Source of the DNA: Brachionus koreanus
Lineage: Eukaryota; Rotifera; Eurotatoria; Ploima; Brachionidae
Assembly: GCA_016987375.1 (NCBI GenBank)
Contig: PJRA01000493.1
Span: forward strand, 1,006,503-1,047,335
Direction of reading: 5' to 3'
DNA: 40,833 nucleotides
The notes below the pieces were generated by a model that worked only from the letters and a program-made list of their open reading frames with translations, was not told where the DNA came from and did no database searches. A program made the position numbers and the translations under genes. Shown here piece by piece: positions 20,760 to 32,709 of the stretch. Position 1 is the first letter of the stretch. Every line of letters begins with the position of its first letter.

Positions 20760-23700
20760 AAAATCACAATTTTTTTTCTTTGAAACTTCAGACAACTATT
20801 TTTGACCCAAAAAAAAAAAATGTTACCAATTATTAAGTAATTAAAAAAGGAACTGTAAAAAATGATTTTAAAAATATGCTTGAAAGCGAAGTAAATTAAT
20901 TTCAAATGCTATTTTAGTGTTCAGTTTATTTATATGAGCTTTAGTCATCTCTTCTATTTTCTCTATTTTTTTATTATCATTATCAAATATATTAATTAAT
21001 TAGCTATTTATTTAAATATTCTAATAGTTTTTTTCAGTCAATAAATACTTAATAAGATAATTTTTTTTCTTCTAAATTAGATATAGTTTTGTTTACACAA
21101 TACAATGCTTCAATTGAAAAAAAATTAAAGTAAAATTAAAATTTATTCTTATAATCAAATAATTAAATAAGAAATTTTAAATAGTGAGATCAGTTTAATT
21201 TTTAGGTAAACAAACTTAAAAAAATTAAATCGTTAAGTAGAAAAACATGTTGTTTCATTTGCTAAAAAGACCAATTTTAGATAATTCCCTAGAGGCTTTC
21301 TAATTACATGATTATAGCAAACATAAACAATCATTTTAATTCTCTCGATCGATTGAAAATTTTCATAAATATTTCATTCAAAATTTTCAATTTCTAGTAG
21401 CCTGTAAAACTAATTCTCATCCTAGAGAAATAAAAAAAAACTTTGATTATTTTACTTTTTCTTCCGAATAATTTAAACAAAATTTGACTAGAAAAAATAA
21501 AACTAAAGTTATATTTTTAAGCTTGTATTAAAAAACTTGATTTTTGAAAATTTTTGAAATGGTGTTAAGGTCTTGTATTGCAGCTACCATAAAAAGATAA
21601 ATTCAATTTTGAGTAATTTGCCAACCATTTATGCATTTTTTGCAATATTTTAACTAGCTAGAGTAAACTATTGAAAATTAAAGTAATTATCACTTTATTC
21701 AACGCTACATTTTCATCATAATTAGTAAAATTAGCAAAAACTTTATAAAAAAAAAAAAAAACAAAATAAAATATTAAATTTCAGATATAATGACTCGGAA
21801 TTTTATACATCATTAGATTTTCTAATATGTTTTCAACTTGTCAAAATTTTTCGTCAAATAGCTAAGAAACAAAATAAACTTGTTTAATTATAAGTTAATT
21901 AGAACTCAAACAGACCAATATACATTTAAATTCAACAAATAATTATTTAAATAAAGAGCTTATTAGAATTTAAAATTCAAGTAAATCATCTAGCATAAAC
22001 AGATAAATTTTAATGCCATTAACTGTGGTAATTGTGATACAATAAATTAATACTTTAAGTTTACTTTTAAATTTAATATATTTAAAAAAACAAGCAGATT
22101 TTTTTATCCAGCTTTTACTAGCTTAGAAATAGAAAACTAAGCTCGCTACTTATCCTGTAATGTAAAATGACTTGTATTCTTTTTTTTTTTTTAAATAAAA
22201 ATTTAATGATTTCTTTAATACAAGAATAACATGTCCTGTATTTCAAGATAAATCAATAAAAAACGAAATGATTAATTAATTCTGCCTAAATTTCGCCTTT
22301 AATACCAAGTTGTTGTTTTTGTTAGATTATAGATGAAAAAAGTCATACTATTATGTAAATTTTGGTTTATCATCGAACGAGTTCGACTTTTCTCATATCT
22401 ATCTTAAATTCAATTTTGGTATTATATTTCTATCTGATTCCGAAATTAATAACTAATTCAAAAATAAAAATAAAAATACAAGAGCTCATTTATTAATCTT
22501 CTAGATTCATATCTACATCTTTATATACTCTATTAAGTATAAAGTAAATAAAATTTTAAAATTTAATTTAATCATATTGATGTAGGAAGTTCTATCAAGT
22601 TGCTATCTTTTCAGATAAACGAATAGTTTGCCTATTCTAGCCCATTGTTTGCAATTACTCAACTAAATTAATCTTGAGCTAAGATAGTTTTTTTTTATTT
22701 AGGCTCAAGAGTCTTAAACAAGTATGCTAGCAAATCATAGCTGGCTTTTCCTATTTAAAATAGAAATTAAAATTTTCATCATTTTATCTTCACAAAAGTT
22801 TCAAGATATTTCAATTTTTATCTCAGCTAAAATCTTAATTAATATGATATGTATAAAAATACTGTAAGTACTTAAGCTTGTTTTGTTTGATTGTCTCAAA
22901 ATGGCCGAATCTAAAAATTACTAAACACAAACAAATTGATTAAGGAACATTTTAGAAGTTATGCTTTTTCATCAGATTTTTATTATTTTTCAATGACGTT
23001 AAGCAAAAAATCGAATCGAGATACATATAAAAAAGCCATTTATTATTTACCTAATGATTTAGTTTCCAGACATTCAGACTTACTTCTTATTTCTGAAATA
23101 AATTCAAACTATCCTCATTGATTTTACTTTTTACTTTAAAACTATTTGAAAATAAAAAATTTCAATCAATCGGTTTGGTCTGGAAAGAAAGAACACTGAT
23201 TAAAAATAAATTGAATTTAAATTTGAAACTGTATTTTTTTTTATGAAATTTAAAATTTATATAAAATGAGAGAAAAAAGTTAATTTTTGTTTTTAAAAAT
23301 AAAAATAAAAATTTTTTTTCTTTTGAATAAAATTCATGGCATTAATATTAAGAAACAATTGAATAACAAGTTATTCAGCTACTTGTAAATTCAATTACAA
23401 ATCTAATCAAACTCTAATCAAAATTTTTTTCTTTGATTTATTCTCTATCTAATTCAAGTATCTGGAACCGAGCTTGATTCTAGATTATTCAAATAATAAA
23501 AACACATTTTTTTTCTTAATTAGCGAAAAAAATAAAAACTTAGTTCAAATTTAAAAGAAAAACGCGTAAAATTTGTTTACTTAGATCACAAAAAAATACT
23601 TGTCTAAAAATTAAAATTGGAAAACAGAAATTATATGAATATAATTTTAGTTATTTAATATAGTATAACATTAGAAAAACATATAAGAGATTATGAATTA

Positions 23701-24760
23701 GATTGAAACTTGATGTCAATAGCATACAATCTCTAAGGTTTTTTTCGCTTCAGTTTTATCTTTTATTTTTGCTAACTATCTAAAATAATTTAAAAGCCTG
23801 ATAATTTGCATATGAAAAGAACTAATTTAAAACTTTTGACTCATAAAAACCAAAATTAATAGAATTAAAGTTTATATTCACATTTTGATAAATGCAATAA
23901 TATTCAACCTAAAATAAATGTATTTCATTTTTATTTAGTTGATTTAGTGAAATATTAAATTTAAATAAAACAGATTTTTAGATTGTTTTAGATAACTAAT
24001 TGAATAAAAGATGTTGGTTTGCGGGTTTGTGGAATATCTGCTGATACAACTTGTATTGCTTTGTAAAACTAGTCGTAAAACTGAACAGCTTTCCCAAAGC
24101 ATCTAATCAACATGATAAAAAATCTTCTTTTTTTATTTATAAAAAACTTTCGGAAATGCTTAATTTAGATAAAAATTTATATTTTATTTTTTTGAGTTTT
24201 TTTTTTTGAACCGCAAGTATCAAGAATATGGAGAAAAGACTAAGCAAAGCAAATTAAACTTAGGTCTGTAGAAAGGAGAAGAAGAAGCAATTTAGAGCCA
24301 GCTTTTAATGGTCTAGAAAATCTTAAAATAGTAAGTGGCATCAAATATGGTAAAAGAAATAATTAAAAATTAAGAGATCAATTGATGATTACTAGGTATC
24401 TAACCAAAAATTGTCAAATATTTCAGCTTTTTTAAAAACATAGCTGAAAAGACTGGAATTGTTTGATCATTCAAATACACAGAAATAGATACCATTGCAA
24501 TAGTTATTCTACAACCTTACGGTTCAGCTCGACTTGTTCGAGTAGCAATTTTTTAATTTTTTTTACTAATACTGCTATTCTAGCCTTCAAATAAACTTGG
24601 TTTAAATAAATTTTTTTTTCCCATGAGTCAATATTTTTTAGAAATAAAGTTAAGATAAATTAACAATTAACTATTAATTTTTAAATTTGATTCCATGGTG
24701 TTTTTACTTACTAAATTAGTAAAACACATTGATCAAATTTGATGGATTTTCTAAGATTTA
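20760..24760. other. Gene-poor AT-rich desert
   Basis: About 4 kb with homopolymer runs and no convincing coding region. The longest frame (22936-23121, TTG start, KKSNRDTYKKAIYYLPNDLV) has no recognised family, and I treat it as unproven. A short open stretch near 24252-24365 (IKLRSVERRRRSNLEPAFNG) lacks a start and a partner. No RNA gene was found. Confidence 0.5.
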
Positions 24761-24764
24761 TTAA

Positions 24765-24997
24765 CACTCAAAGGCCGGAGGAGTCTTTGAACCCCTTTTG
24801 TTATTTTTTTCCTTTCTTTGTTTTTTATTCAGAAATTTTATTATTTTTTTTATTATTTTTTTTCAATCATATCTTTAACCAAAAATATTATAAAATTATT
24901 CTATTTTTATTAAAAAAATAATTTTATTTTCATTGAAAAAAAAGGAAAAAAAACCATCAAATAAAATGAGTCGAAGAATCCGTCGGGTCTTCGAGTG
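24765..24997. mobile_element. piggyBac-like MITE (TTAA target duplication)
   Basis: TTAA at 24761-24764 and 24998-25001 flank a 233-bp element. The left end is CACTCAAAGGCCGGAGGAGT and the right end (reverse complement) CACTCGAAGACCCGACGGAT; the imperfect inverted similarity extends about 30 bp (through CTTTGA / CTTCGA). Precise TTAA duplication and a CAC/CCC-type terminus are signatures of piggyBac-family elements. The interior is T-rich and non-coding, so it needs transposase from elsewhere. Confidence 0.7.
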
Positions 24998-25001
24998 TTA
25001 A

Positions 25002-28000
25002 AACTAGCAAATATTTTTTGTGTACTTTAATTTCACTATTTAAGTATAAAATTCTATTTTTTTTAGTTAGTTAGTTGTCCGAATGGCCGTCTTGGATCTG
25101 CCTAGTAGTTTTTTAAATCTGTTCTTGCTATTGTTAAAATTTCAAAACCAAAAAGCTAAAATTACATAAAAAAAAAAAAATAAACTCAGCTGTTTATATT
25201 CAAGCTAGTTTGACATCATCAAAATAATCAATACTAATTTTATTACAAAAAAATCTAATAATAGCTTTAAATTAAATTCTGTTTATTATTAATAAGATAA
25301 ATTGAAACGAATGAGAATAAATTTAGTTAAAATATTCTTCAGCTTATTTCTAAAAAATTATTAAAACATTTATTGGATTAATTTTTTGAAAGAAGAATGA
25401 AGGCAAAATTTAAATCCTAATAAATTTCTAATGTATCGATTCGGAGTTTTATGTTGGAGAATAACTTAAACAACGGTTCTCTCGAGTAAATTTGGCAACT
25501 TCATTAATTTTATTGAAAACATAGATGTTTTCCTCAGACAGATGAAAATTCGCTTGACAATCATTTTTATTAAAAGCTTTTTGATTTTAATTCTTTTTTC
25601 AAATTTCTCTGATGGATACTTGAGTAAAATTTCAAGCTATAATGTTAAAAAAAAAAGTTTTTTTTTTTTTGAACAAAAAATGTGTCTCTTTGCCTAAGAA
25701 AAGTTCAAATAGAGCTGAAATTAAAAAAAAATTTATAATTTTGCTTTTTCTTACATTCTAATAAAATAATTTTTTGCTGAATTCCTATTTAGATAACAAA
25801 AATTTATCATAAATATAAAAAAATGAATAAATATCATCAATTATTTTTCGTGTTTATTTTAAAAGGTAAAAACATGATTTTAAAAAATTGGCTTTCATAA
25901 AAAATTAATAAATCAAAATTTTTCACCAGTTCTAGTTCTTGAGAGTGAATAGCTATTTTATTCTTATTTTAAACATGCCTAATAGTTTAAGATTACTTGG
26001 AATTTTTTGGGCGTCTCACTCAAGATTTTGTTATTCTTTTTGAAAAGTCTAAACAACACACTATCAGATTTAAAAGGTTTTAAAAAATATCTTAATTTAT
26101 CAATTAGAATACTGATGCTGATTCAAGTTTGATTATTTAGATAACGGGTAAAAAACTCGTGATTCATTGTTAAAGGCAAAATTTTTATAAGCTAACAAGA
26201 AATAAACTCAACAAGAAAAACAAATTTTACTTAGTTTAATTCAAATAAGTTAATTATAAAGTAATAAAAAATAAAATTTAACTCTCACAAAAGCAGTCAC
26301 ATGACTTTTTCAACACGGCTAGTTTTTATTTTTAAAAAACCATACTCTAAATTAATCAAAGCAATTCCATTTGTTATGTTCACTCAAAGCTCAAGTCAAC
26401 TCAACTTTGTTTTTTTTTTATCTATTCAATAGAAACCGCTAAAAAAATCTGTAAATTTTTTTCCCTGAATAAACAAGAATGATTGATTTTGAGGTAACAA
26501 TGCGCATTCAATGTCTATTTACGGCACATTGAGCCTTTTGATTTTCATGTAGAACGCAAAAAGCTTTTACTTATTTTTTTAGCTTTATAATATTAGAGAT
26601 AAGATAAAATAACAACTATATCATCTTATATTTAGAAGTTTAGTCTACTCAAATTACTCTAACTAGAATCAAAATTTTTCATCAAATTAAATCTTAATTG
26701 TTATAGTATAAATACTCAAAATTAATTGATTTTGACGTAACGCAAAACCAAGATAGCTTTTTAAAAAATATTCAAAATTTGCCTGATTTTTCATGATTGT
26801 ACTTTTTATTCTAGAAATCATAATAATCAAAATAAATCTTAAAAAGCCTGTTTTAAATCGTTCTCACATTTACAATACTATTTTAGAATATAATATACCA
26901 ATTCTTTTGTTTAGATTCAAAGAAATAAAAAAATCTTTTTGCATTTAATAGAAATTTTATTTAATTTTGATAAAATTACTCTAGAAATTAGTTTTTGCAT
27001 GCAAATAAATTTTTTAAAAGATTTTCCCAAAACTTAGAACAAAATTCAAAAGATTATTTTTAAAATTATTATTTAAATCCTTTTTATTTTAATTTTACAC
27101 GTTTAAATAAATAAAATTTTTAAAATCGATCTTCTCTGAGTAAATCTAAACAGTATGAAGAATTATTAGATAAAAAATTAATTGCATATTTGAAAATTGA
27201 GCTAAAAATCGATTTTTTTTTGTATAGTTATTTCAATTGTATTGTTTATAATTTTTTTTTTAAATTTAAATTTTTCAGGACCTGTTATGTTTCATATAAA
27301 AATCTATCAATTCCGACTTATCATGAACATTAAATTTTTATTTAAAACTTCTGCATATTTCTCTTGAGACAGTAAAATATATATAATTTAACGACTCATG
27401 GGACATTACCCAATGTTTTACAGTAAAAAAAGTTTGAATTTTTACTCTCTAACATGTCCTAAAATTTTGAAAGAGTCATTTAAATTTAGATATAAACATT
27501 TTTATGATGAAAACCTTTTATAAATTTTTAGAAAATATAAATTTAAGTTTATTTAAATTTTGTTTTTTTTTATTAATTTTTGCATGCTTTGAAAAACCTT
27601 TCAAAAAATACAAATGCTTTTGTTCTAAATGAAAACTGATTAGAATTGCAGAATATACCAATTTAAAAGCTAAATTTTTTCCTAAAAATTTTGATCTGAT
27701 TATAAAAAAATAAATTGGGCTTCGAAGTCAAAATTATGGCTTTTAAAATGAATTATTTTTCTAATTTTCATTGAAAAAAATTTTTCTTATTTGAAAATTA
27801 ATTTTTTTTTTCAATAAAATCGTTTTCTTCTTTATTTAAATTTTTTTGCATTGCTGAAAATTAAAAATTCTAAAACTAAAAAAATAATTAAAAGATTACT
27901 GTTTTTTTTTTTTATTTAATTTGAAAAAAAAGTTGACTTAAATTCAATTTTCCCTAAGCTGAATATTTAAATTTAGCTAACGATACTTAAGAATATAAAT

Positions 28001-28840
28001 TATCGATTCTCTCTTCAAAAAATTTTAAGAAAAACAATTAATTATTTTCTATCTTTATAAGTGAAAAAGTTTACATCTTTTTTTTCTCAAGAAAAAACGA
28101 TTACAAACTTATTTTTTGATAAAAATTAAAAATAAATATTATAAAATTTTAAAAATTTTCACTATTAATTCATTAGAGAAAGGTTTTTCTAAAATAAAAA
28201 TCAAAATCAATCTATTTGTATTAATAAAAATAATTTTTGTAAAATTCTACGAGTTCTATAATTAATTGAAAGCTAATAAAATTTTGAGAAATAGCATCAT
28301 TGAGTTTATTTTTCATTCTGATACAGTTTAATTCCGGATTTAAATATATAGGCTGTTCAAAATAAGTTTAGCATAAGCTAAATTTCATTAGCAATGCCAA
28401 AAAAGCTTTACATGATTTTAAAAATTTGGCAGCATGTTTGTGCTTTTGTCAGTAGAATTAAGTCGAGATTTAAAAACCTCAATTAAAAAATGCTTAAGAT
28501 TTATGCCTTCTAAATTTAAAAATAATTTTATTCCTATAAGAAAAAATCAAAAAGATTATACACATGGTAACAGACTTGTGTATCAAGGTCGGCCAATATT
28601 GCCTGCAATATATTCTGCGAAGCAACAAATCTTTTAATTATTATAAATTATTATAAGTTCTAGTTTGCTCAGTAGCTATTGATTTAGCTTGTTGCTGTTT
28701 GTTTTGGGAAAAAAATTATACCACTTTTAATCAAAAATCTAGAAATAAACAAACAATAAAATATTTAATTATTTAAGTTTAAGCCAATTTAGAGACTCGA
28801 TTTAATTTCTACTAATAAAGTCAATTAAAAATTTTATTCT
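25002..28840. other. Gene-poor AT-rich desert
   Basis: No supported gene. Small structures only: the hairpin GAAAACATAGATGTTTTC at 25516-25533 and a TATAGGCTGTTCAAAATAAG stretch near 28345 that resembles the start of some mariner-type TIRs but has no partner found. The frame at 28434-28637 (KKCLRFMPSKFKNNFIPIRK, TTG/ATG start, 67 codons) follows that stretch and may be transposon debris. Confidence 0.45.
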
Positions 28841-28844
28841 TAAC

Positions 28845-29741
28845 ATGGAAGTACCATATGAGCAACAGGCTGAGGAAAATACGGCCTACAAAATACAGCA
28901 CTATGCAGGCGATGGGATCTTGACTAGAAGAAAACAGACTAATAATCTTTCCTTCTCTGGGAGTAATGATCAATTTTCCATATGAATATATATTATTGAT
29001 TTGAATTTATTCAGATATGTCTGATGACTACTACAAAATCATAGAAAGAAATGAGACTTCGAAGACTGTTCCTTACCGGCCCATGACTTCAAATGCATTC
29101 AGGGTTCCTTATAACTTAGGTGATCCTATTGGCGCTTCTCACTACGATTCAGAATACAGTCACAAAACTGTTAAAAAAGAAGAGCCAATTCGAACGGGAA
29201 CTGCCAGTGGTTTTCGTTCAAACAATCCACATCCTTCAAAAGTAAATTTGGTCAAAATTTAGTAAAAAAAGGAAAAGAAAATTTTGAATTTTTTTCACTT
29301 TAGGAGTTTATGGTATTCAGATTCAGGCCTTTAAAAAGAGAGACTAATCCGCGAAGTGACTGGTCACGTCCCATTGGCGACAAGCTTATTTCACAAGTGA
29401 TAAAAAACCAAATGAAATCAACATATGCTAGTGACTATGTAAATAATGTAGAAGAGAAAGCCATGTTCGAAGAAAGAGCAAGACAAATAACAACTCCTTT
29501 AAGCTACATGCTTCAATCTAGATTTAGATCGGAGCGAGAATTAGATCAAAAAAACTCCATACCGGAGTTTAAATACAATGATCCGTTTACCTATGAGAGC
29601 ATGTATATCAGTCCGCATAGATATACATCTAATATGCGACACCAAGAACCTGCCATTGGTGTTGTGCCTGGATGCTCGAGTTTTTGGAAAAATTTTGGCA
29701 GAAATAACTCAATCAATAATTTTGAAAAGCCCAATTTTTAG
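28845..29741 (+). CDS. Uncharacterised three-exon protein, 260 aa
   Basis: Exons 28845-28962, 29015-29241 and 29304-29741, joined by two small GT-AG introns (52 and 62 bp) with phases 1 and 0; every junction keeps the frame, which supports a real gene. The product is soluble, with no signal peptide or membrane span, and rich in Tyr, Arg, Asn and Pro. Recognisable stretches are TASGFRSNNPHPSK, FRFRPLKRETNPRSDWSRP, NQMKSTYASDYVN and a Cys/Trp/Phe-containing end (VVPGCSSFWKNF). The STY.SDY and RSN.PHP-type motifs are reminiscent of small sperm/ciliary microtubule-associated proteins, which often carry such short repeated motifs, but I cannot name an orthologue. The start is the first ATG of exon 1; without that exon an ATG at 29017 would be used right after an acceptor, which argues for the spliced model. 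Confidence 0.7.
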
Positions 29742-29790
29742 ATACAAATTAATAAAGTTTTTTTAGAAAAAAATATTTTTTTAATTTTCG

Positions 29791-29886
29791 ATTAAATACT
29801 CAGACATCTACGGAAGGCTAAATGGAGTAATGGTCATCATTGTTAATAAGATTAAATTAGCTCCATCTTTCATCACAGTATTTAAT
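29791..29886 (-). ncRNA. C/D-box snoRNA (copy C)
   Basis: On the minus strand: terminal stem ATTAAATACT (29886-29877), box C GTGATGA (29876-29870), a degenerate D' (CTTA), box C' ATGATGA (29840-29834), guide-like AGCCTTCCGTAGATGT, box D CTGA (29803-29800) and the closing stem AGTATTTAAT, which overlaps the A of CTGA. The stem can form 9-10 pairs. The stretch GCCTTCCGTAGA is shared with the two snoRNAs near RPL21. It lies just after the plus-strand gene ending at 29741, on the opposite strand, with no visible host gene. Target RNA not identified. Confidence 0.75.
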
Positions 29887-29889
29887 AGT

Positions 29890-30940
29890 ATTTAAGTTTT
29901 TTTTTGTTCAAATATTTAGAATCGTGTTTATTTTTATACTAAAACTAAAAATGAGTACATGCTTTGATTTTAAACTTGAACTTTATATTTTAAAGCTGCA
30001 GTAGCTTCATTTTATAATTAAATTTACAAAGTTTTAACTATGAGCCAAGCTGTCAGTAAAATAGAAGTTTGTTTTTAGCTTTAACAATCATTCAAATAAA
30101 CTTTAAAATAAAATGAAATTACTTATTAGTTATAAGTGGTCTTAATTTTACCAATTTTACCTTTACAACTAATTCATTATGAAAGTACATTTAATACTTT
30201 AAAAAAATATTTTCTTAGTTTAATGTTTTTTATTAAAACTTTTAGAATCTTAAAAAAAAAAACAAGCTTTATCCTTTCTTTTTGTTTGATTTTACTAATC
30301 GAAAAATATAACAAGAAATTAGACCTTAATCTAAAGTTAAAGATCAAATTACTTTTGTCTACAATCAAATGATATTCTCAATTTAGATATAAATTATTTT
30401 CATTTTAAAAAAATAAAATAAACAAAAAGAATCAAATTGAAATTATTATTATTCTTTTCCATTATTGAGGATTTTATATTTGTTATATCGATTCAAATCA
30501 AAACATTTTTGGCTTGTTTTAGGACAAGTTTTTCTTAGGAGTGGTTCTGAAATTAATTACACAAGCAAATTTAGAATTTCACACGATTTTTATCGCTTTA
30601 ATTAATAATTGATATTCAACTTATCACTTCATAAATCTAGTTTTTAATTATTTAAAAAATAGTTTGAGAAAAATTCTTGGCGCCCATATTTGGTATGAAT
30701 AATAATAAGGCGTTAATTTATTTTAGAAGTAAATTTAATTATTCCAGTAGTATAATATAATATTCTAGTATATTATTTTAATAGTATAAATAATTAATTA
30801 TAATTATAATAATAAATTAGTAATTAAAAAACATATTTTAAATTAAGCTTTCTCTTGAAAACAAGCTTTTTTGTCTTTTATTTTTTTTAAATTATTTTAT
30901 TACATTTAACTTTTACTTTGAATTTTTTTCTATTTTATTA
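29890..30940. other. Intergenic, no gene recognised
   Basis: AT-rich DNA with only low-complexity Leu/Lys/Ile frames on both strands at about 30136-30372; overlapping open frames of similar length on both strands are typical of composition bias, not coding. Confidence 0.45.
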
Positions 30941-30945
30941 TTGTT

Positions 30946-30979
30946 CTGAAGGAGCATTAGCGCGATACAGATAAAAAAA
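30946..30979 (+). mobile_element. LINE 3' tail, same family as at 10210
   Basis: CTGAAGGAGCATTAGCGCGA then TACAGATAAA matches CTGAAGGAGCTTTAGCTCGG then TACAGAAAAC at 10210-10239 with few differences. It is the conserved end of one LINE family; the upstream part of this copy is not recognisable. Confidence 0.55.
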
Positions 30980-31319
30980 TTTAAAAAAAAAATATAGAGA
31001 AATTTCATTGAAAAGCAAGAGAGATCATTGTTTTACTTCGGAACTAGGAATATGATAAAACATTTGAGATGTTAGATTAAACTGATCTCAAACTTGAGAA
31101 AACACACAAAATATAAGATTAGAGGATTTGTGAAAAATTCTATGCATCGTTATCATTTCTTGAAAAGCTTACACTATAAAGGAAATATGCCTATTTAAAA
31201 AATCACATAAAGATTCATTTTTATCTCTGCTAAAATATGTGTTTCACAAATAAAACTTTCTAAAAAAAAGTTTTAAGCATTTATAAATGGCTTTCGTATT
31301 TTTTTTTAATTATTAGAGT

Positions 31320-31356
31320 CAAGTAGAATATATGGAATAACTTTATATTCTACTTG
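31320..31356. repeat. Perfect 13-bp hairpin
   Basis: CAAGTAGAATATA (31320-31332) and its exact reverse complement (31344-31356) enclose an 11-nt loop. It is too short for a typical animal pre-miRNA and may be the core of a decayed palindromic element. Confidence 0.4.
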
Positions 31357-31489
31357 GGCGTAAGAAGAGTCTAGGTCACGACCTAATCTGCAATGAATTT
31401 TTTATATATCAACAAATCTACCTATTTTACTTGAATGGTTTTTTAATTTTTCTATTAAAATTGGTTATCTACCAAAGAATTTCAATATT

Positions 31490-31690
31490 TTCTTATTAAA
31501 ACCTATTCCAAAAAAAAGGATTTTCAAAAGATCCTTTAGATTTGAGACCTATCACGGTGTCTACATGTTTATCAACTATTTTTGAGTCTCTTATCTTGGC
31601 AAAGACGAATGTTTTTTATAGCATTCATAGCAATCAATTTGGATACAAGAAAAAGAGCTCATGTTAACATTGCTATCTTTCTATTTAAAA
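31490..31690 (+). pseudogene. LINE reverse transcriptase N-terminal fragment
   Basis: The plus-strand open stretch SKDPLDLRPITVSTCLSTIF, ESLIL and NQFGYKKKSSC matches the RT start of non-LTR elements (P..K.....D..N.RPISL......FE..I, then NQFGFR...ST). The preceding LLKPIPKK lies in a different frame, so a frameshift is present, and a TAA follows shortly after. Its 3' side is broken by the foldback element at 31695. Confidence 0.7.
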
Positions 31691-31694
31691 TTTT

Positions 31695-31837
31695 CCAAAA
31701 CTTTGACCGTGACCGTATTAAACGGACAATTTATTACGGGCGGACTCTGGCCCGTTAATTAAAGCGGGCTACTTTTTAGCCCGTATATTAAACGTTTAAA
31801 TTTAAACGGACGGTCTTAGAAACCGTCAAAATTTTGG
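31695..31837. mobile_element. 143-bp foldback element made of nested hairpins
   Basis: Ends CCAAAACTTTGAC (31695-31707) and, as reverse complement, CCAAAATTTTGAC (31837-31825). Inside are consecutive palindromes: ACGGGC...GCCCGT, CGGGCTACTTTTTAGCCCG, CGTTTAAATTTAAACG (perfect) and GACGGTCTTAGAAACCGTC. The GC content is well above that of the surroundings. It is non-coding, sits directly after the RT fragment, and looks like a MITE or foldback transposon of unknown family. Confidence 0.55.
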
Positions 31838-32362
31838 CGAACAGAAAAAGGACTTTTTCGTATATTCAGGACTTAAAAAATACAAGTTAATAATCTAAAT
31901 AATCAATTTAAATTTTTTTTTAATCAATTATTGAAAATAATTTTTTATAATAAATTATGACTTGAATCAAAATTTTTATCAATACCTGCTTCATCAGGAC
32001 CATTTGAAAGACTTTTTCTAAATCTGGTTACATTAACAGACTACATAGGTCAAGATAAACAGTCAAAATTTTAGAAGCAACTACTTTATCTGTATCAAAT
32101 ATGGATTTATTAAATGAATAGAGAATAAAATACTTTTATTTATTACATTCCTTTATTTGTTTGATATACAATTTAATTTAAAAATAAATAAAAAATACTA
32201 TGTATTAAAATTTACTTCAATTAAAAAAATATTTGATTAAAAAAAAATGAGAGATTAGTAACGTTAATTAAAAGTTAATAACTCTCTGAATTTTTTTGAT
32301 CCTAATAGCTGTTAGATAAATTTTTTTGACTTTTTTAAGTTTTTATTTATTTTTTTTAATTT

Positions 32363-32392
32363 TAAGGAGCATGCACTAATCGTATAGAAAGT
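32363..32392 (+). mobile_element. Diverged LINE 3' tail
   Basis: TAAGGAGCATGCACTAATCG then TATAGAAAG is a diverged version of the CTGAAGGAGC...TACAGA end seen at 10210 and 30946. It may be the 3' end of the RT fragment at 31490, with most of the body lost or replaced. Confidence 0.4.
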
Positions 32393-32592
32393 TAATGGAA
32401 CTTATCTAAGGACCGTTATATAGAAATATGGAGTTGAAAGAGATTTATGATTCAATCTTACTTAGATGAGTTCACCTAATAGTTTAATGATAACCTGAAA
32501 AATGCTAAATGTTACCAATTCTTCTAAACTATCGAAAGGCAATAAATTAAAATAAACTAGCAACTTCAGAAATTATTTCAAAAAAAGGGTTA

Positions 32593-32709
32593 ATGTTGTT
32601 AATAAAGCTCTGGACACACATTGAACCTTTGGCATGCGAATTGTGTGGCGAATTAATGACAAATTCTAATGGCCAAAAACTTCACATGTCAAAAAAACAT
32701 AAAAATTGA
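32593..32709 (+). CDS. Small ORF with a single C2H2 zinc finger (38 aa or exon fragment)
   Basis: The ATG frame ends ACELCGELMTNSNGQKLHMS then KKHKN and a stop. C-x2-C, 12 residues, H-x4-H is the C2H2 spacing. The frame is open upstream to a TAA near 32547, so this may be the last exon of a larger gene or the relic of a retroelement zinc finger. No flanking coding exon was found on the plus strand. Function unknown. Confidence 0.4.
   Translation: MLLIKLWTHIEPLACELCGELMTNSNGQKLHMSKKHKN

Noticed and set aside
22936..23121. 61-codon frame (KKSNRDTYKKAIYYLPNDLV)
   Set aside because: Starts with TTG, no homology recognised, and no neighbouring exon; an ATG at 22901 in another frame stops after seven codons. 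Left as unproven.
24739..24921. 60-codon frame overlapping the piggyBac-like MITE
   Set aside because: Crosses the left terminus of the MITE and is mostly Phe/Tyr/Ile from T-rich sequence.
28434..28637. 67-codon frame after a TIR-like sequence
   Set aside because: No recognised domain, and no matching right-hand terminal repeat found; kept only as a note in the desert entry.
30136..30372. Opposing frames on both strands
   Set aside because: Same interval open on both strands with Leu/Lys/Ile/Phe-rich products; explained by base composition.
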